Below are positions 1-8,402 of a stretch of DNA of 35,520 bases, piece by piece (position 1 is the first letter of the stretch; every line of letters begins with the position of its first letter). The position numbers and the translations under genes were made by a program. This stretch comes from JAJKIV01 sp036274195 (GTDB lineage: Bacteria > Gemmatimonadota > Gemmatimonadetes > Gemmatimonadales > Gemmatimonadaceae): contig DASUGD010000134.1 in the NCBI GenBank assembly GCA_036274195.1, forward strand, positions 1-35,520, read 5' to 3'. The notes under the pieces are model-generated. The model was not told where the DNA came from. It saw only the letters and a list, made by a program, of their open reading frames with translations, and made no database searches.

Positions 1-85
1 GTTCGCCGGTGGCATCTTTCGGCCACGTCCAGCGAATGCCGCGCGACGGCCCGCGCGGGCATCGCGAGCACGAGGCTTCGACTGA

Positions 86-108
86 CCGGCGGCTCCGCCG
101 GAGGAGGT
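86..108 (+). promoter_or_regulatory. Small hairpin abutting the ribosome binding site of the YbaK-like gene
   Basis: Bases 86-101 form a perfect 7-bp stem with a two-base loop (CCGGCGG CT CCGCCGG). The Shine-Dalgarno AGGAGGT follows at 102-108. The stem touches the binding site and could modulate initiation. This is inference from position only; G+C-rich DNA gives short stems readily. Confidence 0.3.
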
Positions 109-111
109 ACG

Positions 112-582
112 ATGGCAACCGCGAACCTCACCGAGCTCCTCGACCGAGAGGGCATCAAGTACATCACGATCCAGCACTCGCGCGCCTACACTGCTCAGGA
201 GGTCGCGGCCGCCGCACACGTCTCCGGCAAGGAGATGGCGAAGACGGTCGTGACGAAGATCGACGGCAAGCCGGCACTCGTCGTGCTGCCCGCCGGCGAG
301 AAGGTGGACTTCGACCAGATCCGCGCCAACACGGGCGCTCACGACGTCGAGCTCGCGACCGAGCAGGAGTTCGCCACGCTGTTTCCTGGATGTGAGCTCG
401 GCGCGATGCCGCCGTTCGGGAATCTCTACGGGCTGGACACGTACGTGACCCGCAGCCTCGCGGACGACGACGAGATCGCGTTCAACGCCGGCACGCACAC
501 GGAGCTGATCCGGATGCCATACCGCGACTTCGAGCGCGTCGTGCACCCGAAGTCCATCGACAAGCGAGCGGACGCGAGGTAG
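112..582 (+). CDS. YbaK/ProX-type aminoacyl-tRNA deacylase-like protein
   Basis: A 156-residue single-domain protein of the YbaK/EbsC (aaRS-associated) fold. This family hydrolyses mischarged aminoacyl-tRNAs in the cytoplasm, such as Cys- or Ala-tRNA(Pro). Seen in the sequence: a conserved lysine segment MAKTVV followed by a strand with PALVVLPAG (about residues 43-65), and the glycine-proline loop GAMPPFGNLYG (about 100-110) near the tRNA 3'-end pocket. Length is normal for a stand-alone family member. The ATG is preceded by AGGAGGT seven bases upstream. That ribosome site sits directly behind a small perfect hairpin (86-101). The tRNA specificity cannot be read from sequence. The next gene lies in the same frame just downstream. 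Confidence 0.85.
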   Translation: MATANLTELLDREGIKYITIQHSRAYTAQEVAAAAHVSGKEMAKTVVTKIDGKPALVVLPAGEKVDFDQIRANTGAHDVELATEQEFATLFPGCELGAMPPFGNLYGLDTYVTRSLADDDEIAFNAGTHTELIRMPYRDFERVVHPKSIDKRADAR

Positions 583-729
583 ACGGCCATACTCCCGAGC
601 GCGCGCCGTCCGGTCCACTTCCTCGACGACCAGCGCCGAAACCGCCGGCGCAGCGTTCGATTTGGTGTCTTCGCCGTCACCGCGGTCGCGATCGCGGGAC
701 TTCCGCTGTGTGTCCTGATCGCCCCGCTG

Positions 730-2106
730 TTGCTTGGCGGCGTGCTGGTCGTTGCGCACGTGATCGACCTGGTCGAGCCGCTCGGCGTCGAGCAGTGGGC
801 GGCCCTGCACGACGCGATCTTCGTTGGCCCGACTCTCTACAGGAAGCTGGTCGGCCACGAAACCGCCATTTCGTGGCGGGCGCTCGCGCTCATTTACGTC
901 GCGCCCGGTGCAGTTCTCATGATGGTGACGTGGCCGTTCGTGCAGCTGCTCTCGCGGAGTGCAGGCGTGGGATCGCTTCTACGCCGCCTCGATTCGCGAT
1001 CGCCCGACCCGCAACGACTGGCCGAGCAGCAGGTGGTGAACGTCGTAGGCGAAATGGCCGTGGCAGCTGGCGTGCGGGAGCCCGCGGTGGGCGTGATCGA
1101 GTCGGACGCAGTCAACGCCGTGGCTGTCGGTCTCACCACCAACGACGCGACGATTCTCGTCACGAAGGGGTTCCTCGACCGGCTGGACCGTGACGAGCGC
1201 CAGGCGATGGTCGCGCATCTCATCGCGTCGGTGGGCAACGGCGACCTCGAGATTGCCGCGACGATCTTCTCCGTATTCGAAACCTGGGCGCTCATCGCCG
1301 CGCTCCTCGAAACGCCGTTGAGCGCGCGGCGGCGCGCGTTCGTCCGGCAGTTCGTCAGGCTCGCCTACCACGCGGCGCGTGGACGTGTGGACGAGCGTGA
1401 AGCGCGGTCGATGGTCGACGCGCTGCTCATCGGGTCCGGTCAGGATGTCGAGGACTTCCTCTCGATGATCGAGTCCGTCCACCCTTCGTCGTTCGGGAAC
1501 GGCTGCTACATCATCGTCGTGCAGATCCCGCTCATTGCGAGCGTTGGGCTCGGGCTGATCGCGGCGCGAGAATCGACGAATCTGTTCACGCTGTTGGTGC
1601 TCGGCCCGTGGCTCGGCGCGATGTGGCGCGCACGTCGCTACCTTGCCGACGCCACGGCGGTTCAGCTGACGCGAAACCCCGATGCCCTGGCGAAAGCAGT
1701 GCGGACCCTGTCGAGCAGCGACGTCGAGGTGCCCGGCGGCTGGCCCGTCCACTTTCTGTTCCCGGCCTGGGTGCCGGTGCCCGTCACGCCCGATTCGAAG
1801 TTCGCGGGCGCGTCGACGCAGGCCGCGCGCATGCGCGTCGAACCCGAGCCGCGCCTGCGCCGTCTTGCCGCACTCGGTGCGCTGACGGGGGATCACTCCC
1901 GCGTTAGGCTCGCGCAGCGCGTTCGGTCGGCGCTGTCGGAATGGCGCGACGTCCGAAATCTGATCGGCTTGATCATCGTGGCGACCGCGCTGATCTCCGT
2001 GCTCATGCTCGTGACCATGCTGTGTGCGTCGCTGCTGCTGATGATGCTGTGGTACCTCCTCCGATGGATCACGCTCCCGTCGAGGTTTCTGAGGGGCAAT
2101 CGGTAG
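730..2106 (+). CDS. M48 (HtpX-like) metallopeptidase paralogue with degenerate active site
   Basis: Membrane protein with the layout of M48B/HtpX-like peptidases: hydrophobic N-terminus, the stretch NVVGEMAVAAGV (104-115), the strand ILVTKGFLDRL (142-152), a zinc-helix equivalent, then YLADATAVQLTRNP. Where active relatives have HExxH followed by N-G-D, this protein reads A-H-L-I-A-S-V-G-N-G-D (162-172): the catalytic Glu is Leu and the second His is Ser. The third ligand, Glu in the REYLAD motif, is Arg303. It should therefore not bind catalytic zinc. A C-terminal hydrophobic segment (about 405-440) follows. The chosen start is TTG 730, but the frame stays open and family-like upstream to the TAG of the preceding gene (580-582), with no ATG, GTG or TTG there. 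The true start is uncertain. It may be a pseudoenzyme or an early pseudogene. Confidence 0.75.
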   Translation: MLGGVLVVAHVIDLVEPLGVEQWAALHDAIFVGPTLYRKLVGHETAISWRALALIYVAPGAVLMMVTWPFVQLLSRSAGVGSLLRRLDSRSPDPQRLAEQQVVNVVGEMAVAAGVREPAVGVIESDAVNAVAVGLTTNDATILVTKGFLDRLDRDERQAMVAHLIASVGNGDLEIAATIFSVFETWALIAALLETPLSARRRAFVRQFVRLAYHAARGRVDEREARSMVDALLIGSGQDVEDFLSMIESVHPSSFGNGCYIIVVQIPLIASVGLGLIAARESTNLFTLLVLGPWLGAMWRARRYLADATAVQLTRNPDALAKAVRTLSSSDVEVPGGWPVHFLFPAWVPVPVTPDSKFAGASTQAARMRVEPEPRLRRLAALGALTGDHSRVRLAQRVRSALSEWRDVRNLIGLIIVATALISVLMLVTMLCASLLLMMLWYLLRWITLPSRFLRGNR

Positions 2107-2161
2107 CCGTGCGGCCACTGCACGGCTGACGCCTCTTCCGCGCGCGGCGCCGTAGCCATAT

Positions 2162-3880
2162 ATGAAGACCGTGGCCAGGATCGGTGCCCGGCGTCGCGCG
2201 AAGCTCGACAGGGAGACGCCGCCGGCGACAGCGCTCGACGACGCCCACGCCGCGCTTGCGCGCGGAGACTGGGAAGAGGCGCGCCTGCGCTTCGATCATG
2301 CCATCAGGGAAGCCCCATCCGCCGAGGCCTGGGAAGGGTTCGCCACAGCGACGTCCTACCTGGATGAAGGTGACGTCTCGCTCGCCGCGCGCGAGGAGGC
2401 GTTCCGCCGCTACCGCGAAGCAGGGAACGCGCTCGGGGCGGCTCGGTGTGCCGGCTGGCTGGCGAACGATGTCATGGAGTTTCGAGGTGACCCCGCCGTC
2501 GCCAACGGCTGGATCCAGCGTGCGCAGAGCATTCTGGCCGACACGCCAGCGCCGTCCGCAGAGGGGGCGCTGCTGCTCGCGCTCCGCGCCCACATGACGC
2601 TGCTCGGCGAGAACGACGCGGTTGCGGCACGGCGTTTGTCCGACGAGGCGATCGCGCTGGCCCGCCAGTGCGGCGCTGTCGATTCCGAGATGATCGCGCT
2701 CTCGGTTGGCGGCTTGGCGATGGTTACGCAAGGCCACGTCGCCGAAGGGATGAGCCGCCTCGACGAGGCGACGACGGCTGCCGTGGCAGGCGAGATGCGT
2801 GACCCGAGCCTCATCGCGACCGCGTGCTGCATCCTCATCCACGCCTGCGAGCAGGTACGCGACTATTCACGTGCGGGCCAGTGGTGTGAGCGAGTACGGA
2901 TCCTGGCAGACCGATGGCGGATGGGGAGCTTCTTCGTCATCTGCCGTACACAGTACGCCGCGATCCTCATGTCGCGCGGAGATCTCACCGCAGCGGACAG
3001 GGAGCTCGAAGCGGCAGTCCGAGCCGCGGAGACGCGCCGCCCCGCACTCATGCGAGGCGCCCTTGTACGGCTTGGCGAGTTGCGACGGCGGCAAGGGCGG
3101 CTCGAGGAGGCAGACGCACTCTTCCAGCGCATGGGCGCGAACCCGTTCGCGGTGCTGGGGCGCGCGGAGCTGGCGCTCGAGCGCGAGCGGGCGAGCGACG
3201 CGGTGGATCTCCTCGAGGGGTTGCTGCGCCGGATACCGTCCGACCTGCGCGCCGAGCGAATCCGCACGCTGGAAGTCGCCACTCGCGCGTACGTCGCCTG
3301 CCGGCGATTCGATGACGCGCAGCGCATGATCGACGAGTTGGCCCCGCTCAGTGCGATGGTCGGAACGGAACCGCTGCGTGCCGCGCTCGCCTCGGCACGC
3401 GGGGTGTTGCTTTCGGCGTTAGGCGAGCGCAACGAGGCCCGCCATGCCCTCGAGGAAGCAATCGAGCTGTACGAAGCAGGCGAAGAGAGGTACGAGCTCG
3501 CACGCACGCGTGTGGAGCTGGCGAAGGTCCTGAGCGCACTCGGCAAACGCGCGGCCGCGCTGACCGAGGCCTCGCTGGCGGCGCAGATATTCGCGGCTAT
3601 GGGCGCCGCGCTCCAGGGGCGGAATGCCGCGGCGCTCGGGCGACGGCTTGTCGGTGGCACGCGCCGGCGTGGAGTTTCGGCGCCGGACGCTCTTTCAGCG
3701 CGCGAGCTCGAGGTGCTTCGCCTCGTCGCCGACGGGGCCGGTGACAAGGCCATCGCCAGACGTCTTCGACTCAGCGAGCACACTGTACACCGGCACATCT
3801 CGAACATCCTGCGGAAGCTCGACGTGTCCTCACGTGCGGCGGCGGTCGCGCACGCAGCCCGGCATCAGCTGCTGGCATAG
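2162..3880 (+). CDS. LuxR-family regulator with TPR-like helical repeats
   Basis: 572 residues. The C-terminus (about 505-568) is a typical GerE/LuxR helix-turn-helix: LSARELEVLRLVADG, then IARRLRLSEHTVHRHISNIL with the usual RKLDV after it. The first roughly 480 residues are alanine-rich helical pairs of TPR type, for example the start (ALARGDWEEARLRFDHAI) and later repeats ending near residue 470. No Walker A ATPase motif is visible, so this is not a full MalT/LAL protein. The protein probably senses a partner or ligand through the TPR array and activates transcription. Its target is not evident. No strong Shine-Dalgarno precedes ATG 2162, and no better in-frame start is obvious. Confidence 0.8.
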   Translation: MKTVARIGARRRAKLDRETPPATALDDAHAALARGDWEEARLRFDHAIREAPSAEAWEGFATATSYLDEGDVSLAAREEAFRRYREAGNALGAARCAGWLANDVMEFRGDPAVANGWIQRAQSILADTPAPSAEGALLLALRAHMTLLGENDAVAARRLSDEAIALARQCGAVDSEMIALSVGGLAMVTQGHVAEGMSRLDEATTAAVAGEMRDPSLIATACCILIHACEQVRDYSRAGQWCERVRILADRWRMGSFFVICRTQYAAILMSRGDLTAADRELEAAVRAAETRRPALMRGALVRLGELRRRQGRLEEADALFQRMGANPFAVLGRAELALERERASDAVDLLEGLLRRIPSDLRAERIRTLEVATRAYVACRRFDDAQRMIDELAPLSAMVGTEPLRAALASARGVLLSALGERNEARHALEEAIELYEAGEERYELARTRVELAKVLSALGKRAAALTEASLAAQIFAAMGAALQGRNAAALGRRLVGGTRRRGVSAPDALSARELEVLRLVADGAGDKAIARRLRLSEHTVHRHISNILRKLDVSSRAAAVAHAARHQLLA

Positions 3881-3898
3881 ATGGCCGATTCCGGCCAT
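3881..3898 (+). terminator. Candidate terminator hairpin after the TPR-LuxR gene
   Basis: A perfect 7-bp stem with four-base loop (ATGGCCG ATTC CGGCCAT) begins one base after the stop codon. No T-run follows, so termination is an inference from position. Confidence 0.35.
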
Positions 3899-3989
3899 CC
3901 ATGGCCGGCGAGGTCGATGACCTGATCTCGCGACGCGCCACGGCTACCGACGCCGTACCGTCCTGTCACACTCGGACAGGGAGGCAGTC

Positions 3990-4601
3990 GTGTCGTACCT
4001 TTTCATGGCCTTGCTGCTTGGCGTCGTCGTCGCCGAGCGCACCGGCGCCCAGAATGTTGCTCCGTCGTCGTCGCGTGATGCCAGGATCGCGAATGCACTG
4101 ACCGCCGCGCCTGAAGAGATCACGCGCAGCGCTACCGTCAAGGACTGGCCCCGCAAGGAAGGCGAGGGGCTCGCCCTTTTGCGACAAGGCACGAACGAAT
4201 GGGTCTGTCTGCCTGACGACCCGACGACGCCGGGGAACGACCCCGTTTGCATGGACCAGACGTTTCACGATGCGTTGGTAGCGTACTTCAGCGGTCAGGC
4301 GCCGAAGGTCACGCGCGTCGGATACGCGTACATGCTCACCAGCGACGCGCACGGAAGCAACACGGACCCGACCGCGAAGAGCGCAACGCCGGCCAACCAG
4401 TGGCATCATGCAGGTCCGCACGTCATGGTGATCTATCCCGATGCGAAGCTGCTCGATGGCCTGCCGACGAAACCAAGCGCGTACGGCCCGTACGTAATGT
4501 TTCCGGGAACGCCCATTGCGCACGTGATGCTGCCGGTTCAGAGCGGGTACGGCCGCTCGCACGCGGGCGCGGCCAATGCCCCGGCAGACAAGCGTCGATG
4601 A
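3990..4601 (+). CDS. Secreted protein of unknown function
   Basis: 203 residues with a GTG start preceded by GGGAGG at about nine bases. Residues 1-20 form a hydrophobic signal peptide ending near AERTGAQ. The mature part has conserved-looking blocks: EITRSATVKDW, ALLRQGTNEWVCLPDDP, DPVCMDQ, VGYAYMLTSDAHGSNTDP and PHVMVIYPDAKLLDG. I recall similar uncharacterised secreted proteins in Acidobacteriota and Gemmatimonadota but no function. Two cysteines (in WVCLP and PVCMD) could form a disulphide. No catalytic motif is recognised. A hairpin follows the stop. Confidence 0.7.
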   Translation: MSYLFMALLLGVVVAERTGAQNVAPSSSRDARIANALTAAPEEITRSATVKDWPRKEGEGLALLRQGTNEWVCLPDDPTTPGNDPVCMDQTFHDALVAYFSGQAPKVTRVGYAYMLTSDAHGSNTDPTAKSATPANQWHHAGPHVMVIYPDAKLLDGLPTKPSAYGPYVMFPGTPIAHVMLPVQSGYGRSHAGAANAPADKRR

Positions 4602-4608
4602 CAGGTCG

Positions 4609-4640
4609 GTGCCTCGGGACTCCAACACGTCCCGAGGCAC
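4609..4640 (+). terminator. Stem-loop after the secreted unknown protein
   Basis: A perfect 12-bp inverted repeat (GTGCCTCGGGAC / GTCCCGAGGCAC) with an 8-base loop starts seven bases after the stop codon. There is no T-tract. It separates this gene from the operator and permease downstream. Confidence 0.55.
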
Positions 4641-4649
4641 GCGGGTATT

Positions 4650-4698
4650 GTTGACTTCCGACAACACGGGTGCGAGCTTAGTGTCGAAATTCGACAAC
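4650..4698 (+). promoter_or_regulatory. Tandem operator-like palindromes upstream of orphan permease
   Basis: Two related 16-base sites occur 33 bases apart, about three helical turns: GTTGACTTCCGACAAC (4650-4665) and GTCGAAATTCGACAAC (4683-4698), identical at 12 of 16 positions. The second contains a perfect 15-base palindrome TGTCGAAATTCGACA (4682-4696). A TTGACT -35-like hexamer (4651-4656) lies inside the first site; no clear -10 was found. Regulation by a PadR-like repressor, often associated with such permeases, is inference; no such gene is in the window. Confidence 0.45.
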
Positions 4699-4765
4699 TC
4701 ATCCTCGAGGGTGCCTAACGTGGGCGCGCGTCCGCTGGTGGGCGACCAAGAACATCCGCGCCGGC

Positions 4766-7351
4766 ATGGATCGGCCGCTGCCGCGGCGCACCGCCCTGCT
4801 GGCCTTCGGGGGAATGGATCGAGTCTCCGAGGAAATCCGTGACGTGCGGCGCATCGCCTGGATCGACGACGCCGTGCACGATCTCCGCCACGCCACACGC
4901 GGCCTCCGCCGATCGCCAGGGTTCGCTCTGAGCGCGATCGCCGCGCTCAGCCTCGGCATCGGCGCGAACACCGCCGTGTTCGCGGTCGTTCACGCTGTCG
5001 TCATCGCACCGCTGCCGTATGCAGAGCCGGAGCGGCTCGTCCGCGTGTGGGAAGCGAATCCGGCGCAGCGGATCGAGCGCGCAATGGTCTCGCCGGGGAC
5101 GCTGGTGGATCTGCGGCAACGGAGCCGAACGCTCGAGCGCGTAGCCATCTTTGGCGAGCGCGAGATGCTCTTCACCGACGACCGCCAAACGTGGGCGGCT
5201 CGTGCCGCCGCCGTTTCGCCTGCGCTCTTCGACGTGTTGAGCGTCCGCCCGGCCGCTGGTCGGGTATTCGCCTCGGAAGACGGCCGCACGGCCTGGACGG
5301 GGTCGCCCGACGACGTCGTGATCAGCTATGGGCTGTGGCAGCGCCAGTTCGGTGGGGAACCCGACGTCGTGGGCCGGACGATCCGCATGGACTACCGGTG
5401 GGCGTACAAGATCATCGGCGTGATGCCGTTAGGCTTTTCGTTTCCGCCACACACCGATGTCTGGGTGCCGCTGACGTATGGCCCAACCCTGTCACCGCTC
5501 GAGCGACAGTTCCGCTACTACGGCGCCATCGCCCAGCTGCGACGAGGCCTGACGATTGACCAGGCGAAACGGGAGGCCGCGAAGATCGCCACCGACCTCC
5601 AGACCGAGCTCCCCGCCTCGAACGCCGGCTGGACGATCGAGTTGGCGCCGCTCGACCAGAGCATCGTTGGCGGCGCGCGGCCCGCCCTGCTCCTGATGCT
5701 CGGTCTCGCCACCTGCGTGCTGCTCATCGCGTGCGGCAACGTCGCGACGCTGGCGGTCGCGCGCGCGACCGCGCGGCGCCCCGAGCGGGCCGTGCGCACG
5801 GCGTTAGGCGCCGGAAGGGGCCGTCACGTCCGGCAGTGGTTGGCGGAATCGCTGTTGCTCGCGGGGTTGGGCGGCGCGGGCGGCGCTCTTGTGGGTTACT
5901 GGAGCAACCGACTGCTGCTCGCGCTGGCCCCGCGCGACATCCCGCGGCTCGACGAGGTCGGGTTCGGCGCCTCCGCAGTCGCCTTCGTGGTGCTCGTGGC
6001 GGTCGTCGTCGCGCTCATCGTCGGGGTGGTGCCGGCGCTTCGCGCGCGCGACGCCAGTCCACTCGATGCGTTGCGCAGTCGCACGCTGAGCAGTGGACCG
6101 GGCTCCGCGCGCGCTCGCGAATGGCTCGTCGCAGCGCAGGTCGCGCTGACGTGCGTTCTCACCGTGGCCGCCGTGCTGCTGCTTCGAAGCTTCGAGCGCC
6201 TGCAGAGCACGGATCTGGGGTTTCGCCGTGAGTCGTTGCTCTCGGCCGAGCTTCGCGTCCCGGCCGGTCGATTCTCGGCTTCGCCGCCATGGTTCCAGCG
6301 CGTCGAGTATTACGACCGTCTCATCGCTGAGCTCAGCCGAATCCCCGGCGTTCGGGCGGTCGGTGGGACATCGACGGTGCCGCTCACGGGCGAAGTCGGA
6401 TCGGGCAGCATGTGGCGCACCGACGCGCCCGGCGCGCACGGGGCTACGCCACCGACATCGGCCGCCGACCAGTGGAAGGCTGCCATCCAGCTCGTGACAC
6501 CCGGTTACTTCGAGGCGCTTGGCGTTCCAATCTTTCGTGGCCGCGCGTTCGGATCGGGCGACCGCTTCACGGAACGGACGCTCACCGATCCGGATCTCCC
6601 GCGGCCGCCGGGTGTCGCCATCATCAACGAGGCAATGGCACGACGCTACTGGCCCGGCTCCGACCCGTTAGGCTCGACGATCTTCCTCTTCGATGACAAG
6701 TCGTTCGCGGCCTACCGCACCGTCGTCGGCATCGTCGGTGATGTTCGCTCGGCAAGCGTCGATTCCACGGCCGTGCCAACCGTCTATCTGCCGTTCGCCC
6801 AGAACTCCGGCCAGGCCTTGTCGCTGATCCTGCGATCGGATCTTCCTCCGAGTGAGCTCGCCGTCCCCGTCACGAGTCGCCTTCGTTCGTTCGACCCGGC
6901 GATCAGCATCGCGAACGTTCGTCCTTTCGCCGAGGTGTTAGATGGCGCGCTGTCGCGTCCGCGGTTCACGACGCTCCTCGCCGGGAGCTTCGCGACGCTC
7001 GCGTTGGTCATCGCGGCCGTCGGCGTCTTCGGGATTGTCGGCTTTCTCGTCACGAGGCGCACACAGGAGCTCGGAGTTCGCATCGCCCTGGGTGCACGCC
7101 ACGTTGACGTGCTCTGGCTCGTGCTCTCCGAGGGATTGAGGCCGGTATTGTTAGGCGCCCTGGCGGGGTCGGTGGTCGCCATCGCCGTTGCGCGCGCGAT
7201 GCGCCCGCTTCTCTACGGCATCGCGACGCTCGACGCCGCGAGCTTCGCGACGGCGGCCGGCATCCTCGTCGTGATGTCCGCCGTGGCCGCGGCCATACCG
7301 GCGGCCCGCGCGGTCGGCGTCGATCCGCTGCAGTCCTTGCGCAGCGAGTGA
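4766..7351 (+). CDS. Orphan FtsX/MacB-type ABC permease (ADOP type), short N-terminus
   Basis: 861 residues with the duplicated-permease layout. First transmembrane helix and SPGFALSAIAALSLGIGANTAVF at about 50-73 (positions only; motif SLGIGANT), a periplasmic MacB-like domain to about 290, three membrane helices to about 420, a second SARAREWLVAAQ-type junction, a second periplasmic domain (about 475-720) and three C-terminal helices ending in VDPLQSLRSE. No ATPase gene is adjacent, as usual for acidobacterial duplicated orphan permeases. The usual N-terminal prefix (ELRxHL) is only partly present: ATG 4766 follows in-frame residues resembling its middle, but no start codon lies upstream before the TAG at 4679. 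Substrate unknown; such proteins are thought to work in efflux or envelope tension transmission. Confidence 0.85.
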   Translation: MDRPLPRRTALLAFGGMDRVSEEIRDVRRIAWIDDAVHDLRHATRGLRRSPGFALSAIAALSLGIGANTAVFAVVHAVVIAPLPYAEPERLVRVWEANPAQRIERAMVSPGTLVDLRQRSRTLERVAIFGEREMLFTDDRQTWAARAAAVSPALFDVLSVRPAAGRVFASEDGRTAWTGSPDDVVISYGLWQRQFGGEPDVVGRTIRMDYRWAYKIIGVMPLGFSFPPHTDVWVPLTYGPTLSPLERQFRYYGAIAQLRRGLTIDQAKREAAKIATDLQTELPASNAGWTIELAPLDQSIVGGARPALLLMLGLATCVLLIACGNVATLAVARATARRPERAVRTALGAGRGRHVRQWLAESLLLAGLGGAGGALVGYWSNRLLLALAPRDIPRLDEVGFGASAVAFVVLVAVVVALIVGVVPALRARDASPLDALRSRTLSSGPGSARAREWLVAAQVALTCVLTVAAVLLLRSFERLQSTDLGFRRESLLSAELRVPAGRFSASPPWFQRVEYYDRLIAELSRIPGVRAVGGTSTVPLTGEVGSGSMWRTDAPGAHGATPPTSAADQWKAAIQLVTPGYFEALGVPIFRGRAFGSGDRFTERTLTDPDLPRPPGVAIINEAMARRYWPGSDPLGSTIFLFDDKSFAAYRTVVGIVGDVRSASVDSTAVPTVYLPFAQNSGQALSLILRSDLPPSELAVPVTSRLRSFDPAISIANVRPFAEVLDGALSRPRFTTLLAGSFATLALVIAAVGVFGIVGFLVTRRTQELGVRIALGARHVDVLWLVLSEGLRPVLLGALAGSVVAIAVARAMRPLLYGIATLDAASFATAAGILVVMSAVAAAIPAARAVGVDPLQSLRSE

Positions 7352-7380
7352 CGAGACGCCCGCGCGGACGCCGAGTCTCG
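7352..7380. terminator. Weak bidirectional hairpin between convergent genes
   Basis: CGAGAC (7352-7357) and GTCTCG (7375-7380) form a 6-bp stem over a G+C-rich 17-base loop, exactly in the 31-base gap between the permease stop and the convergent phosphoesterase stop. Support is positional only. Confidence 0.3.
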
Positions 7381-7382
7381 TG

Positions 7383-8333
7383 TCATGCGACCTCGTCGGG
7401 ATTGTCCGGCGCGCGCTGCAGCGTGAAGAGCGTGAGCTCGGGCCTGACGTTGAAGCGCACCTGCACGAGATGACCCAGCCCGCGGTTGATGTACAGCGTC
7501 CGGCCCGGCCCCACGCCGTACTCGCCAGCCACGTAGCGCTTGTTCTGGACCGGCAGCACGGGCGGCGGCAGGAAAGGAGGCTTCACCTGCCCGCCGTGTG
7601 TATGACCCGCCAGCGACCAACCACGCACGCCAGCCCAGATCGGCAGGTCCTGCGCGTCGGGATTGTGAGCGAGCACGATCGTCGGCAGGCCGCGCACGAG
7701 CGACGCGAGCGTGGCTTCCGCGTCCCGGCCACCCGGCGGCTCCTGCCCGAACGCCTCGGAGCCGTTAGGCAGCACGCGGATCACATCCGGCTTGACCGCA
7801 TATGCGCCGAACTCGGGCCCCCAGATATCCGTAAGGCCAACCAGCTGAAGGCCGCCGGTGACCTCCGTCTCGTTCCGCAGCACGCGGATCCCGGCATCGG
7901 CGGCAATGCGCGTGATCTCGTTCGCAACCGCGAGGTGTCGCCAGCCAAACCCGTAGTCATGGTTGCCCAACACTCCGACCGTCGCGATCCGCCCGATCGG
8001 CGCCCTGCGCAGCACGCGGGCAAGCTCGCGAAATTGGTCGCGAGACCGGTACGTGACGAAGTCACCGGTGAAAGCGACGAAGTCCGGCGCGAGCGCTCGC
8101 GCGCGATCCATCGCATCCAGCAAGTACGCCGAGCTGACGTGCGGACCGACGTGAATGTCGCTCAACTGGAGCAGCGTACGGCCTTCGAGTCCCGGCGGCA
8201 GGTTCTCCAGTGGCATTGGCCGGCGAACGATGTCCACCCAGTGCGGCTCGACCTGCCACGCGTAGAGCGGCACACCGGCAGCGGTCGCGAGCGCGGCGCC
8301 GCCGAGTGCGAGAAACCGGCGGCGGCTCAGCAT
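7383..8333 (-). CDS. Tat-exported metallophosphoesterase (YaeI/YkuE-like)
   Basis: 316 residues. The N-terminus has a twin-arginine motif (SRRRFLALGG, residues 3-12) and a hydrophobic core, so it is probably exported folded and may stay membrane-anchored. All calcineurin-like metal motifs are visible: SDIH (58-61), GD (90-91) in FTGDFV, GNHD (123-126), H in LAHNPD, and AGHTHGG near residue 245. Relatives YaeI and YkuE act on phosphodiester or pyrophosphate groups at the cell surface, for example UDP-diacylglucosamine; the actual substrate is unknown. It lies 69 bases downstream of the M20 gene on the same strand, so one transcript is likely. The ATG start places the Tat motif at the extreme N-terminus, as expected. 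Confidence 0.85.
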   Translation of the reverse strand: MLSRRRFLALGGAALATAAGVPLYAWQVEPHWVDIVRRPMPLENLPPGLEGRTLLQLSDIHVGPHVSSAYLLDAMDRARALAPDFVAFTGDFVTYRSRDQFRELARVLRRAPIGRIATVGVLGNHDYGFGWRHLAVANEITRIAADAGIRVLRNETEVTGGLQLVGLTDIWGPEFGAYAVKPDVIRVLPNGSEAFGQEPPGGRDAEATLASLVRGLPTIVLAHNPDAQDLPIWAGVRGWSLAGHTHGGQVKPPFLPPPVLPVQNKRYVAGEYGVGPGRTLYINRGLGHLVQVRFNVRPELTLFTLQRAPDNPDEVA

Positions 8334-8402
8334 GAGGCGGCGTCGCTGTTCACCATCTGCTCAATACAATTCAGGCGTGCTCAAGGCAGCGTAACGATCG
8401 GA

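Noticed and set aside
979..2118. Long minus-strand open frame opposite the M48-like gene
   Set aside because: Arg/His-rich low-complexity antisense product typical of G+C-rich codon mirrors; the sense strand has family motifs.
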